From JAJFJD01 sp965228425 (GTDB taxonomy: Bacteria; Pseudomonadota; Alphaproteobacteria; UBA8366): 64,000 nucleotides of DNA. Numbering within the stretch: the stretch's first letter is position 1; the number at the start of each line of letters is the position of its first letter. The DNA lies in the NCBI GenBank assembly GCA_965228425.1, contig OZ245815.1:3968001-4032000 (forward strand), written 5' to 3'. Position numbers and translations under genes: made by a program. The notes beneath the pieces are model-generated. The model did no database searches, was not told where the DNA came from, and saw only the letters and a list, made by a program, of their open reading frames with translations. Shown here in pieces: positions 44,173 through 53,456 of the stretch.

Positions 44173-44529
44173 GCTAACAGACTCATTTCCTCGATTATGG
44201 GCCGAAACGGGGATTCAAACGCCAAATGGACGGCAAAGCATGCCTAATCCTTCTTTGACCATATCCGCTTAACGGGTTAGCCGTGAAATTCTAACGATTC
44301 AACCGATCGAATACGATCGACTCGACAGCCAACCTGTTAACGATTTCAACCAATTGAAAGGCCCGCCCTTGCGGGCGCATCGATGGATTTATTACGACGT
44401 CCCTCGCCCCCGATCACGATGTTGGCGAGGGCCGGACATCGAGATTGACAAGCATCGCGGTCCTCCCTACCGTCTGACCGACAATTCTGGTGTAATGAAT
44501 AATAAGTGCAACAACCACTAGGGGGGCGC
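44173..44529. other. 357-base region between the VOC gene and the ABC operon
   Basis: A likely promoter for the ABC operon is TTGACA (44445-44450), 17 bases, TACCGT (44468-44473). Two stems stand before it. GCCCGC (44361-44366) pairs with GCGGGC (44371-44376); read on the minus strand it is followed by CTTTC and looks like a terminator. CCCTCGCC (44401-44408) pairs with GGCGAGGG (44424-44431). No protein gene is visible. Confidence 0.5.
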
Positions 44530-45528
44530 GTGGCCAATCTCCTTGAGATTGAAGGGCTGCAAACGCAGTTCTTCACGTCGGCTGGAACCGTAAAGGCGGT
44601 CGACGGGATTTCGTACAACGTAGAAGAAGGCGAAACTGTCGCCGTCGTCGGTGAATCCGGCTGCGGCAAGTCGGTAAGCGCCTTGTCGATTCTCCGGCTC
44701 GTCGCCGATCCCCCAGGGAAGGTCGTCGGCGGCAGCATCAAGTTCCAGGGACGCGATCTGCTTCAATTGTCCGACGAGGATATGCGATCGGTTCGCGGAA
44801 ACGACATCGCGATGATCTTCCAGGAACCGATGACGTCGTTGAACCCGGTGCTGACGATCGGTCTGCAGATCACCGAAACGCTGCAGCATCATCTCGGGAT
44901 GAGCGAGGAAGAGTGTAACGCCCGCGCCGTCGAGTTGCTCGGCATGGTCGGCATCTCGGAACCGGACCGCCGGCTGTCGCAATACCCGCATCATCTGTCG
45001 GGTGGCATGCGGCAACGCGTGATGATCGCCATCGCGCTCGCCTGCGAGCCGAAGCTGATCATCGCCGACGAACCGACCACGGCGTTGGACGTGACGATTC
45101 AGGCGCAAATCCTGGAGCTGATGAAGGATCTGACCCGGCGCCTCGACGTTGCCCTGATCGTGATCACGCATAACCTTGGCGTCGTGGCTCGCTACGCGGA
45201 CCGCGTAAACGTCATGTATGCGGGCCGGATCATCGAGACGGGAACCGCCGAAGAGATTTATCACAATCCGAAACACCCCTACACGCTGGCGCTGTTGAAA
45301 TCCGTGCCGCGGCTCGACCAGCCGCGCGCGGCCAAGCTGGACCCGGTCGAAGGCCAGCCGCCCGATTTAGCGCGACTGGGCAAAGACTGCCCGTTCCGGC
45401 CCCGCTGCCGGTTCGCAACCGATAAATGTGCGCAGGAGCGTCCGGAACTTCTCGAGGTTTCGTCCGGGCACTACTCCGCGTGCTGGGAAAAAGACAATCT
45501 AACCTCGGCTGGGAACCCCGTGTCATGA
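44530..45528 (+). CDS. ABC transporter ATP-binding protein, dipeptide/oligopeptide type (DppD-like)
   Basis: I choose GTG at 44530 because AGGGGGG lies just upstream; the open frame extends to 44506. The product is 332 residues. Walker A is GESGCGKS, the signature LSGGMRQR and Walker B LIIADEPTT. The C-terminal Cys-rich part (CPFRPRCRFATDKC) is the iron-sulfur-type motif of DppD/OppD proteins. It energises the permeases encoded downstream. The stop overlaps the next start as ATGA. Confidence 0.96.
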   Translation: MANLLEIEGLQTQFFTSAGTVKAVDGISYNVEEGETVAVVGESGCGKSVSALSILRLVADPPGKVVGGSIKFQGRDLLQLSDEDMRSVRGNDIAMIFQEPMTSLNPVLTIGLQITETLQHHLGMSEEECNARAVELLGMVGISEPDRRLSQYPHHLSGGMRQRVMIAIALACEPKLIIADEPTTALDVTIQAQILELMKDLTRRLDVALIVITHNLGVVARYADRVNVMYAGRIIETGTAEEIYHNPKHPYTLALLKSVPRLDQPRAAKLDPVEGQPPDLARLGKDCPFRPRCRFATDKCAQERPELLEVSSGHYSACWEKDNLTSAGNPVS

Positions 45529-46559
45529 GTGAAGCAACCGCAATGCAATCGTCCGACGCCACCCCCGCCGCGCAGGGCGTGTTGGGCGACACCTTGATCG
45601 ACGTCAAAAACCTCAAGATGCACTTTCCGGTGACCGAAGGGGTCATCATTCCGAAGGTCGTGGCCCATGTTAAAGCGGTCGACGGGATCAGCTTCGCCAT
45701 CAAGAAAGGCGAGACGCTGGGCCTGGTCGGAGAGTCCGGCTGCGGCAAAACCACGACCGGCCGCTGCATCCTGCAGCTCGAAACCCCGACCGACGGCGAA
45801 ATCCTGTATGAAGGGACAAACCTGAATACGCTGGATTCGAAGGCAATGGTTCCCTTCCGCCAGAAGATTCAGGTGATCTTCCAGGATCCGTACAGCTCGC
45901 TCAATCCGCGCATGAAGATCGGTGAAATTCTGTCCGAGCCGATGCGGGTGCACAACATCATTTCGGAACAGGCGGACCGCGATAAGCGGGTGCTCGATCT
46001 GCTCAACGTCTGCGGCCTGAGCCCGCGTTTTGCGGATCGGTATCCGCATGAAATGAGCGGCGGTCAGCGTCAGCGCGTCGGCATTGCCCGCGCCTTGGCG
46101 ATGGACCCGGAATTCATCGTCTGCGACGAAGCCGTGTCGGCGCTCGACGTGTCGATCCAAGCGCAGGTCATCAACCTGTTGGAAGATCTGCGCGACGAGT
46201 TCGGCCTGACCTACCTGTTCATCTCACATGACCTTAGCGTCGTACGGCATCTCTGCCATCGCGTCGCGGTGATGTATCTGGGCAAGATGGTCGAATTGGC
46301 CGAGTGCGACGAGCTTTTCGACAACCCGATTCACCCGTACACCAAGGCGCTGCTGAATGCGGTGCCGATCCCGGATCCGACGCTTGAAGCGACCCGCGAG
46401 CATCAGATCATCAAGGGCGAAATTCCCAGCCCGATCAATCCGCCAAGCGGTTGCGTTTTCCATCCGCGCTGCGAGATGGCGGTGGAAAACTGCTCGAAAG
46501 GCGTGCCGGAGTTCCGGGAAATCAAGCCAGGCCATTGGGTGGCCTGTACCGAGGTCTGA
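45525..46559 (+). CDS. ABC transporter ATP-binding protein, dipeptide/oligopeptide type (DppF-like)
   Basis: I choose ATG at 45525, which overlaps the previous stop (45526-45528); the open frame starts upstream at 45426 but inside the previous gene. The product is 344 residues. It has Walker A GESGCGKT, signature MSGGQRQR, and Walker B FIVCDEAVSALDV. The C-terminal oligopeptide-type CVFHPRCEMAVENC motif is present. It pairs with the DppD-like ATPase. Confidence 0.96.
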   Translation: MSEATAMQSSDATPAAQGVLGDTLIDVKNLKMHFPVTEGVIIPKVVAHVKAVDGISFAIKKGETLGLVGESGCGKTTTGRCILQLETPTDGEILYEGTNLNTLDSKAMVPFRQKIQVIFQDPYSSLNPRMKIGEILSEPMRVHNIISEQADRDKRVLDLLNVCGLSPRFADRYPHEMSGGQRQRVGIARALAMDPEFIVCDEAVSALDVSIQAQVINLLEDLRDEFGLTYLFISHDLSVVRHLCHRVAVMYLGKMVELAECDELFDNPIHPYTKALLNAVPIPDPTLEATREHQIIKGEIPSPINPPSGCVFHPRCEMAVENCSKGVPEFREIKPGHWVACTEV

Positions 46560-46690
46560 CCAGCGTCATAGCGTTCGAAGGAACGCTGGCAGACAGGTCC
46601 GGCGGAAACAAGAACAACATGCCGTCGGATCGTTACCGTTAGGCTTTACGCCCCTGTTTGTTCATTAATATGAATAGGTAGGTTGGGAGG

Positions 46691-48313
46691 ATGACAACAT
46701 TGAGACGGAGTTTGGCGACCGTTGCCGTGGCGCTGGGAAGTTCCCTCGCGTTCGGTGCGGTTTCCGGCGCGGCACTCGCAGAGACGCCCGTGCGGGGCGG
46801 CGTGTTGAGTTTCGTCGTCGGCAGCAAGATTCCGTCTTACGATGGGCATCAGGAAACCACGTTCGGCATGATCCATCCGATCCGGCCGTTCTATAGCCTG
46901 CTGCTGCGCGTCAATCCGGACAATCCGCAATCGCCCACCGATATCATCTGCGACCTTTGCGAAGGCAAATGGACAAAGAGCAACGGCGGCAAGACCTATA
47001 CCTTCAAGATCAAAAGCGGCGTCACCTTTCACGACGGCAGTCCGCTTTCTTCGGCGGATCTGAAGGCGACGCTCGACAAGATCATATTCCCGCCCAAGGG
47101 CGTCCCGAGTTCACGGAAGGCCTGGTACACGCAGGTGGCAAGCGTCGAGGCGCCCAATGCCACCACGCTCGTCGTCAACTTGAAACGGCCGCTGCCCGCC
47201 CTCATCCCGGCGTTGGCATCGCCGTTCAACTTCGTCTATTCGAAAAAGGACATCGACGAGAACGGTTACGGCTGGCACAAGAAAAACGTGAACGGCACCG
47301 GCGCATTCCAATTCGTGCAGCATCAACCCGGGGCATTCGTCGAGGGCAAACGCTACGAAGGCTTCCATGTGGCCGGACAACCCTATCTCGACGGTTACAA
47401 GGCGATCTCGGCGCCGAAGATGTCGGTCCGCCTGCAGGCAATCCGCGGCGACCGTGCATCGATCGAATTCCGAGGGTTCCCGCCAAAGGCGCGGGACGAT
47501 CTTGTCAAAGCGCTCGGGAAGAAGATCAAGGTCCAGGAAAGCAATTGGAACTGTCTGATGGGCACGAGCCCCAATCAGCGCAAGAAACAGTTCCAGGATG
47601 TGCGCGTTCGCCAGGCGCTGGGTTACGCACTCGACCGCTGGGGCGGATCGAATTACCTCGCGCGCATCGCCATCGTGAAAACGGTCGGCGGAATTGTCTT
47701 TCCGGGCCACACGCTCGAGGCCGCGCCGGCCGAACTTGCCAAACTTCCCGGATACGGCAAGGACCTGAAGGCCAGCCGCGCCACGGGCAAGAAACTGCTC
47801 GGCGACGCCGGCCAGTCCAACCTTAAGCTGACGCTTTGGAACCGCGCGGTCGACCAGCCCTACAAGGTCGTCGGCACGTGGCTCATCGATCAATGGCGTA
47901 AGGTCGGCATCAAGGCGGACCAAAAGGTCGTGCCGTCCGGACCCTGGTACGCCGGCCTTCGCAAGACGAAGGATTTCGACGTATCGATCGACTTCAACTG
48001 CCAAACGGTCATCAATCCGACGATCGACGTGTCGAAATGGCTGATCGATGCCGGCAACAACTATTCCGGCCATACGGATAGCAAGGTCGACGAGATGTAT
48101 TTCGACATGCTCTACGAGACCGATCCGAAGGGCCAATACAAGAAGATGCGGACCTACGAAAACCACCTAATCGGGCAGGCCCACTACATCCCTGCCTTCT
48201 GGTGGTATAAAATCAATCCGCATCGCAGTTATGTTAAGGGCTGGAACATTGCACCCAGCCATTACCTGAACCAGGCGCTCGATCGGGTTTGGATCGATCC
48301 TAAACTACGATGA
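46691..48313 (+). CDS. ABC transporter substrate-binding protein, family 5 (DppA-like)
   Basis: The protein is 540 residues with a signal peptide ending near AGAALAE. The ATG at 46691 lies directly against the GGGAGG site; a TTG at 46700, three codons later, has better spacing and may be the true start. Family-5 features include the TWTFKLR-like segment TYTFKIKSGVTFHDGSPLSSADLK, and NGTGAFQFVQHQPG. The ligand is probably a peptide or related solute. It lies 131 bases after the ATPases. Lack of Cys/lipobox shows it is soluble in the periplasm. Confidence 0.95.
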   Translation: MTTLRRSLATVAVALGSSLAFGAVSGAALAETPVRGGVLSFVVGSKIPSYDGHQETTFGMIHPIRPFYSLLLRVNPDNPQSPTDIICDLCEGKWTKSNGGKTYTFKIKSGVTFHDGSPLSSADLKATLDKIIFPPKGVPSSRKAWYTQVASVEAPNATTLVVNLKRPLPALIPALASPFNFVYSKKDIDENGYGWHKKNVNGTGAFQFVQHQPGAFVEGKRYEGFHVAGQPYLDGYKAISAPKMSVRLQAIRGDRASIEFRGFPPKARDDLVKALGKKIKVQESNWNCLMGTSPNQRKKQFQDVRVRQALGYALDRWGGSNYLARIAIVKTVGGIVFPGHTLEAAPAELAKLPGYGKDLKASRATGKKLLGDAGQSNLKLTLWNRAVDQPYKVVGTWLIDQWRKVGIKADQKVVPSGPWYAGLRKTKDFDVSIDFNCQTVINPTIDVSKWLIDAGNNYSGHTDSKVDEMYFDMLYETDPKGQYKKMRTYENHLIGQAHYIPAFWWYKINPHRSYVKGWNIAPSHYLNQALDRVWIDPKLR

Positions 48314-48387
48314 GCGCACGGTAGCTTAAAGAACGCCCGCCTATCCAAATCGTTGGATTCGAGGGCGAACCGCGGAGCAAAAAGTAA

Positions 48388-49359
48388 ATGTACAAATATA
48401 CGATCAAACGTATCTTGCTGATGTTTCCGACGCTGATCGGCGCAGCAATCCTGGTGTTCGGCCTCCTGCGGCTGATCCCGGGCGACGTCTGCGAGCTGCG
48501 CATGGCCGGCGAAGGGTCATTCGTGGATCCGGAGGCGATCAAGGCCTGTCAGGTAGATCTCGGCATGGATCAGCCGATTTTCCTCCAATTCTGGGACTTC
48601 ATCTCAGGATTCTTCACGTTCAACCTGGGTAAGTCCATGTGGACCGGCCAGCAGATTACCCATGAAATCGGGTTGCGGTTCGAACTGTCGATGCAGGTTG
48701 CGATCATCGCGACCGTGGTCAGCGTCATCATTTCGATCCCGATGGGAACGATTTCCGCGATCAAGCAGAACACTTGGATCGACTATGTCGTGCGGACCTT
48801 CAGCATCGCCGGCATCGCAATGCCTTCCTTCTGGCTCGGCATTCTGATCATCCTCGGCCTGCTGATCACGACCCAGGCTTGGTTCGGCACCCCCTGGATG
48901 CCGCCCATCGAATATGTCGATCCATGGGAAGACCCACTCGGTAACCTTTCACAGCTTATATGGCCGGCACTGGCAACCGGGTATCGCTATTCCGCGGTAG
49001 CGACCCGTATGACCCGCTCGGCCCTGCTGGAAGTGTTGCGCGAAGATTACGTCCGGACGGCCCGGGCGAAGGGTCTCCTCGAGAAGATCATCATCAACCG
49101 GCATGCGCTGAAAAACGCCATGTTGCCGGTGGTGACCGTGATCGGCATCGAGTTCGCCTTCCTCATGGGCGGCCTAGTCGTGACCGAACAGGTGTTCAAT
49201 CTGAATGGTCTCGGCAAGCTCTTCGTGGAATCGGTAACGAACCATGACTTCACCCTGACACAGGCACTGGTCATGCTCGTCGCCTTTATCTTCGTCGTCA
49301 CCAATCTCGTGGTCGACATCTTCTATGCCTGGCTCGATCCTCGAATCCGGTACAGCTAG
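48388..49359 (+). CDS. ABC transporter permease, DppB type
   Basis: The protein is 323 residues with six membrane segments. It starts YTIKRILLMFPTLIGAAILVF and carries the EAA-like loop (LEVLREDYVRTARAKGLLEKII) that contacts the ATPases. It forms the channel with one or both of the DppC-type permeases encoded downstream. It lies 74 bases after the binding protein gene and 14 bases before the first DppC gene. Confidence 0.96.
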   Translation: MYKYTIKRILLMFPTLIGAAILVFGLLRLIPGDVCELRMAGEGSFVDPEAIKACQVDLGMDQPIFLQFWDFISGFFTFNLGKSMWTGQQITHEIGLRFELSMQVAIIATVVSVIISIPMGTISAIKQNTWIDYVVRTFSIAGIAMPSFWLGILIILGLLITTQAWFGTPWMPPIEYVDPWEDPLGNLSQLIWPALATGYRYSAVATRMTRSALLEVLREDYVRTARAKGLLEKIIINRHALKNAMLPVVTVIGIEFAFLMGGLVVTEQVFNLNGLGKLFVESVTNHDFTLTQALVMLVAFIFVVTNLVVDIFYAWLDPRIRYS

Positions 49360-49373
49360 GGAGGAAATCTGAA

Positions 49374-50276
49374 ATGAGTACAGTCGAAGAAACCCAAGCC
49401 CACGCTGATATCGAAGAGCTATTCGACAAAAGGTCGTGGGGCGAGCGCGCCATAGACATGACGCGCAAGAATCCGCTAGGTGCTATGGGCGGCCTCCTGG
49501 TGGTGCTGATGATCATTCTGGCGGTATTCGCGAACTATCTCACGCCGTTCCACCCGGAGGAGAACTCCTTCGAGCATATGCTGGTGCCGCCGGGTGCAGA
49601 GTTTTGGCTCGGCACCGATCAGTTCGGCCGCGACCTCTGGACACGGATCGTCTACGGCGCCCGTACCGCAATGTTCGTCGGCTTCGTCGCCGCATTCGTC
49701 GGTGCCTTCGTTGGGCTGGTGCTTGGTGTCGGCAGCGCCTATTTCGGCGGTAAGATCGACCTGATCTTCCAGCGCGTCATGGATGTGTTCATGGCCTTCC
49801 CGCTGATCATCATGGCGCTGGCCGTCGTCTCGATCTTCGGAACCGGAACGCAAAACGTGATCATCGCGATCACCATCCCGTTCATTCCCCGCTGTGCGCG
49901 GGTCGTGCGGTCGAATGCCCTCGCGATCCGCGAAATTCCGTATGTTGATGCGGCGCGCGCGATGGGGTTCAGCCATATGCGGATCATCTTGCGGCATATG
50001 GCGCCGAACGTGATGGCGCCCTTCCTGATCATGCTCACGGCCTTCGTCGGTCAGGCGATCCTGCTTGAGGCATCGCTCTCCTACCTCGGCCTCGGGGTCC
50101 AGGAACCGACACCGGCCTGGGGCCTGATGCTTCAGGGCGGCGCCGAGGAATATGCCGAAAGCGCACCGTGGGTTGCCGTTTTCCCGGGCTTGGCGATTAC
50201 GCTCGCCGTCTTCGGGTTCAACCTATTCGGCGACGCGGTTCGGGATACCTTGGACCCAAGATTGCGTTCGCAATAA
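49374..50276 (+). CDS. ABC transporter permease, DppC type (first copy)
   Basis: The protein is 300 residues. The start follows GGAGGAAAT. Six membrane segments follow a cytosolic N-terminal tail. The EAA-like loop reads AIREIPYVDAARAMGFSHMRII. Its last 60 residues are almost the same as those of the next permease. It ends 128 bases before that gene, with a hairpin between them. Confidence 0.96.
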   Translation: MSTVEETQAHADIEELFDKRSWGERAIDMTRKNPLGAMGGLLVVLMIILAVFANYLTPFHPEENSFEHMLVPPGAEFWLGTDQFGRDLWTRIVYGARTAMFVGFVAAFVGAFVGLVLGVGSAYFGGKIDLIFQRVMDVFMAFPLIIMALAVVSIFGTGTQNVIIAITIPFIPRCARVVRSNALAIREIPYVDAARAMGFSHMRIILRHMAPNVMAPFLIMLTAFVGQAILLEASLSYLGLGVQEPTPAWGLMLQGGAEEYAESAPWVAVFPGLAITLAVFGFNLFGDAVRDTLDPRLRSQ

Positions 50277-50314
50277 GCCAACGTTTAGGGCAAGATGCCT
50301 TAAAGTTGTACGGT

Positions 50315-50341
50315 GGCCGTCGCGTGCTAAACGCGGCGGCC
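50315..50341 (+). repeat. Hairpin between the two DppC-type permease genes
   Basis: GGCCGTCGCG (50315-50324) pairs with CGCGGCGGCC (50332-50341) with one wobble pair around the loop TGCTAAA. There is no T-run. Confidence 0.6.
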
Positions 50342-50404
50342 CCGTCATGAGAGAGAACTAAATTCCCGCCCCATGCCCCCGGGGCTAACAGATGGCAGAA
50401 CGGT

Positions 50405-51295
50405 ATGTCAGTAGCCGAACACCTCGAACAACCGGAAACGTATCTGCGGCGCCCCTGGTACGAAGCGCTTTTCGATACGCTCAAGAAGCATCCTTTGGGC
50501 GCCTGTGGCGGCGTGATGGTTATTTCTCTCGCCTTGATGGCGGTCTTCGCGCAGTACATCGCGCCACACGATCCGGAAATCAATAATTTCCCGGCTATGC
50601 TGCAGCCCCCCGGCGGTGAGTATTGGTTGGGCACGGATCAGTTCGGACGGGATTTGCTGTCCCGTTGTATCTATGGTGCGCGTACGGCGCTATTCATCGG
50701 ATTCATCGCGGCCGGCGTGGGCGCCACAACCGGGCTCGTAATCGGCGTCGCAAGCGCCTATTTCGGTGGTAAGGTCGATCTGGTCATCCAGCGTTTCATG
50801 GATGTCTTCATCGCCTTCCCGACGATCATCATCGCCCTGACCGTAGTGTCGGTCTTCGGATCGGAACTGCATCACGTCATCTTCGCGATCTGCCTGCCCT
50901 TCATTCCCGACGCCGCCCGGATCGTCCGGTCGAATGCGTTGGCAATCCGCGAAATACCTTATGTGGATGCGGCCCGGGCGTTGGGATTCGGACACGCGCG
51001 GATCATTCTGCGCCACATGGCGCCCAATGTCTTGGCGCCGTATTTGATCATTCTGACCGCGAATATCGGCCAAGCGATCCTGCTTGAAGCCTCGCTGTCC
51101 TACCTCGGCCTTGGTGTCCAGGAACCGACACCGGCCTGGGGCCTCATGCTGCAGGGCGGCGCCGAGGAATACGCGGAAAGCGCCCCGTGGGTCGCCGTCT
51201 TCCCGGGCCTCGCGATCACGTTGACCGTGTTCGGATTCAACCTGTTCGGCGACGGCGTGCGTGACGCGCTCGATCCTAGGCTGCGTACAGAGTAG
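50405..51295 (+). CDS. ABC transporter permease, DppC type (second copy)
   Basis: The protein is 296 residues and a paralogue of the preceding gene. The EAA-like loop (AIREIPYVDAARALGFGHARII) and the C-terminal third are nearly identical, while the N-terminal tails and first loop differ. A normal Dpp system needs one DppB and one DppC. Here two DppC proteins may alternate with the single DppB, or the second may serve another binding protein. The end overlaps the convergent dioxygenase by 20 bases. Confidence 0.96.
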   Translation: MSVAEHLEQPETYLRRPWYEALFDTLKKHPLGACGGVMVISLALMAVFAQYIAPHDPEINNFPAMLQPPGGEYWLGTDQFGRDLLSRCIYGARTALFIGFIAAGVGATTGLVIGVASAYFGGKVDLVIQRFMDVFIAFPTIIIALTVVSVFGSELHHVIFAICLPFIPDAARIVRSNALAIREIPYVDAARALGFGHARIILRHMAPNVLAPYLIILTANIGQAILLEASLSYLGLGVQEPTPAWGLMLQGGAEEYAESAPWVAVFPGLAITLTVFGFNLFGDGVRDALDPRLRTE

Positions 51296-52145
51296 ACGAC
51301 GGAACGATATGACGCTGCGGTGAAAGCCGCAGCGTCGTTCGTTTCAACAGCCGGTTCTGCGACGGGTCGAACGGATCCCGCCGGTGCAGCAGAAAACCGT
51401 TATCCCACATGATCAAATCGCCCATCTGCCAGTGGTGCGTATAGACGAATTGCGGCTGCGTGGCGTGCGCGTTCAATTCATCCAATAGTGCCCGCCCCTC
51501 CGCTGCCGGTAGTCCGTCGATACCGACCGATGTCGTCGGATCCAGGTAGAGCGACTTTCGCCCGGTCACAGGGTGCCGGTTGACCAGCGGATGGGTTACC
51601 GGGGGCGTCTTGCGCCGCAACTCCTCGGACATCGGTTTCTCGTCGTCATAGGTGGATTGCCGCGCGATATAGTCATATACCGCGCTCAGCCCCTCTATCC
51701 TCTGCTGCATGTCGCCGGGCAATGCATCATAGGCAAGTTGCAGATTGGCCCAGTGGGTGTTGGCCCCGTCGCGCGGCATCTCGACCATATACAGAATGCT
51801 GCCCGTGGCAGGGTCGGACACATAGGACTGGTCGGTGTGCCAATCCAGTTCGCCCGCGCCCAGCCCACCGATCGAGTTGCCGTGATAATCCTTCATGTTG
51901 GATATCTGCACGACCTCGGGCAGCGACGCCTGCCAATCGGTCCGGACGATGATATCCAACTCGCCGAACCGCCTGCTGAACGCAACGAGTTCGGCCTCCG
52001 ACAGGGCCTGGCGGCGAAACACCAAGACGCCCTGGCTGCTCCACGCCGCCGCCAGTTCGTCGATGGACGCGTCGTCGATATCGGCCCAAAGATCGAGCCC
52101 GGTCACCTCGAAGGCGAAGTTGTCGTCGATCGGGGAAATCTTCAT
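51276..52145 (-). CDS. TauD/TfdA family Fe(II)/2-oxoglutarate dioxygenase
   Basis: I choose ATG at 52143-52145, giving 289 residues; the frame is open to 52196. Iron ligands are His103 and Asp105 (DWHTDQSY) and His254 (MWDNGFLLH). The HPVTGRKSLYL element is the TfdA-type signature, shared with the enzyme at 13892-14761. It overlaps the convergent permease gene by 20 bases. Its substrate is unknown; proximity to a peptide-type importer is suggestive only. Confidence 0.93.
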   Translation of the reverse strand: MKISPIDDNFAFEVTGLDLWADIDDASIDELAAAWSSQGVLVFRRQALSEAELVAFSRRFGELDIIVRTDWQASLPEVVQISNMKDYHGNSIGGLGAGELDWHTDQSYVSDPATGSILYMVEMPRDGANTHWANLQLAYDALPGDMQQRIEGLSAVYDYIARQSTYDDEKPMSEELRRKTPPVTHPLVNRHPVTGRKSLYLDPTTSVGIDGLPAAEGRALLDELNAHATQPQFVYTHHWQMGDLIMWDNGFLLHRRDPFDPSQNRLLKRTTLRLSPQRHIVPSSTLYAA

Positions 52146-52231
52146 GGTCACGTTCTCTTGCTTCGTTGGGCATCGGTGCGCGATTATGCGGCTCACCGAA
52201 AAATACCAACAAATCGATTGAAAGACGATTC

Positions 52232-53443
52232 ATGCCAACCGAGACCGAAGCCGCTGCCGCACCGCTCGCCGGTGTCAAAGTAGTTGATATCGCGAACTTT
52301 CTTGCGGGGCCCATCTCCTCGATGTTCCTGGCCGACTTCGGCGCGGACGTAACCAAGGTCGAGCGTCCGGAAACCGGCGACGAAATCCGATACTGGGGCA
52401 ACAACAAGGACGGCGTCGGCTTGATGTACAAGCTGATCAACCGCAACAAACGGTCGGTCACGGCCGACCTGCGCACGCCGCTCGGGGTCGAGATCGTCAA
52501 ACGCCTCATCAAGGACGCCGATATCGTCATTGAGAATTACCGCAAAGGCACGCTGGAAAAGTGGGGCCTCGGCTATGATGTGCTGAGCGAGATCAATCCG
52601 GGCCTGATCATGATTCGGCTCACCGGGTTCGGCCAGACCGGCCCCAACAGTCACCGCCCGGGATTCGGCACCCTCGCCGAGGGCTATGCCGGCTACGCCT
52701 ACATTACCGGCTACCCGGGACAGCCGCCGTTGCTGCCCGGCTTCGGCTTGGCCGACGATACATCGGGCCTGATGGGCGCCTTCCTCGCCATGGTGGCCCT
52801 GCAAGAGAAGAACCGTTCCGGCAAAGGGCAGGTCGTCGACTTCGGAATTTATGAGCCGCTGTTCACGCTGCTCGGCCCGCAGGTGGTCGACTACGATCAG
52901 CTCGGGATCGTCCAGGAGCGGAACGGCAGCCGCCTGCCCTTCACCGCCCCCCGCAACACGTACCGCACCAAGGACGACAAGTGGGTTTCGATTTCCGGCA
53001 GCGCGCAATCGACGTTCGAGCGGATGTGCGACGCGTTGGGCATTCCCGACGTTCCGAAGGACCCGCGGTTTCTCGATAACCGGCTGCGCATCCAGAACTC
53101 GCCGGCGCTGGACGAAGCGCTGCAGACAGCGATCGAGAAGTTCGACCGCGAGGACCTGCTGGCGCTCTTCGAGAAATTCGACGCGACCGCCGCGCCCTGC
53201 AACAACATCAAGGAAATCTTCGAGGACGAACATTTCCAAGCGCGCGAGAATATCGTCGCGATCGACGACGAGGAGTTGGGCGGCCCGCTCCGCATGCAGA
53301 ATGTGGTCGGAAAATTCTCGCGCACGCCCGGCAAGATTCATCATGCCGGCCCGATCCTGGGGTCGAGCAACCGGCAGGTGCTGATCGACGAATTGGGATT
53401 CGACGAAACGGAATTGAAAGAGGCCGGCTACAAGCTGGACTAG
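52232..53443 (+). CDS. CaiB/BaiF family (class III) CoA-transferase
   Basis: I choose the ATG at 52232, giving 403 residues; the frame is open to 52166. Family features are VKVVDIANFLAGPISSMFLADFGADVTKVERPETGDEIRY at the start, NRNKRSVTADLR, and the loop GLADDTSG that holds the catalytic Asp in class III transferases. It moves CoA between a donor thioester and a carboxylate. It sits 13 bases before the HMG-CoA lyase-like gene, so the two likely act in sequence. Confidence 0.94.
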   Translation: MPTETEAAAAPLAGVKVVDIANFLAGPISSMFLADFGADVTKVERPETGDEIRYWGNNKDGVGLMYKLINRNKRSVTADLRTPLGVEIVKRLIKDADIVIENYRKGTLEKWGLGYDVLSEINPGLIMIRLTGFGQTGPNSHRPGFGTLAEGYAGYAYITGYPGQPPLLPGFGLADDTSGLMGAFLAMVALQEKNRSGKGQVVDFGIYEPLFTLLGPQVVDYDQLGIVQERNGSRLPFTAPRNTYRTKDDKWVSISGSAQSTFERMCDALGIPDVPKDPRFLDNRLRIQNSPALDEALQTAIEKFDREDLLALFEKFDATAAPCNNIKEIFEDEHFQARENIVAIDDEELGGPLRMQNVVGKFSRTPGKIHHAGPILGSSNRQVLIDELGFDETELKEAGYKLD

Positions 53444-53456
53444 GGGAACCAATATC

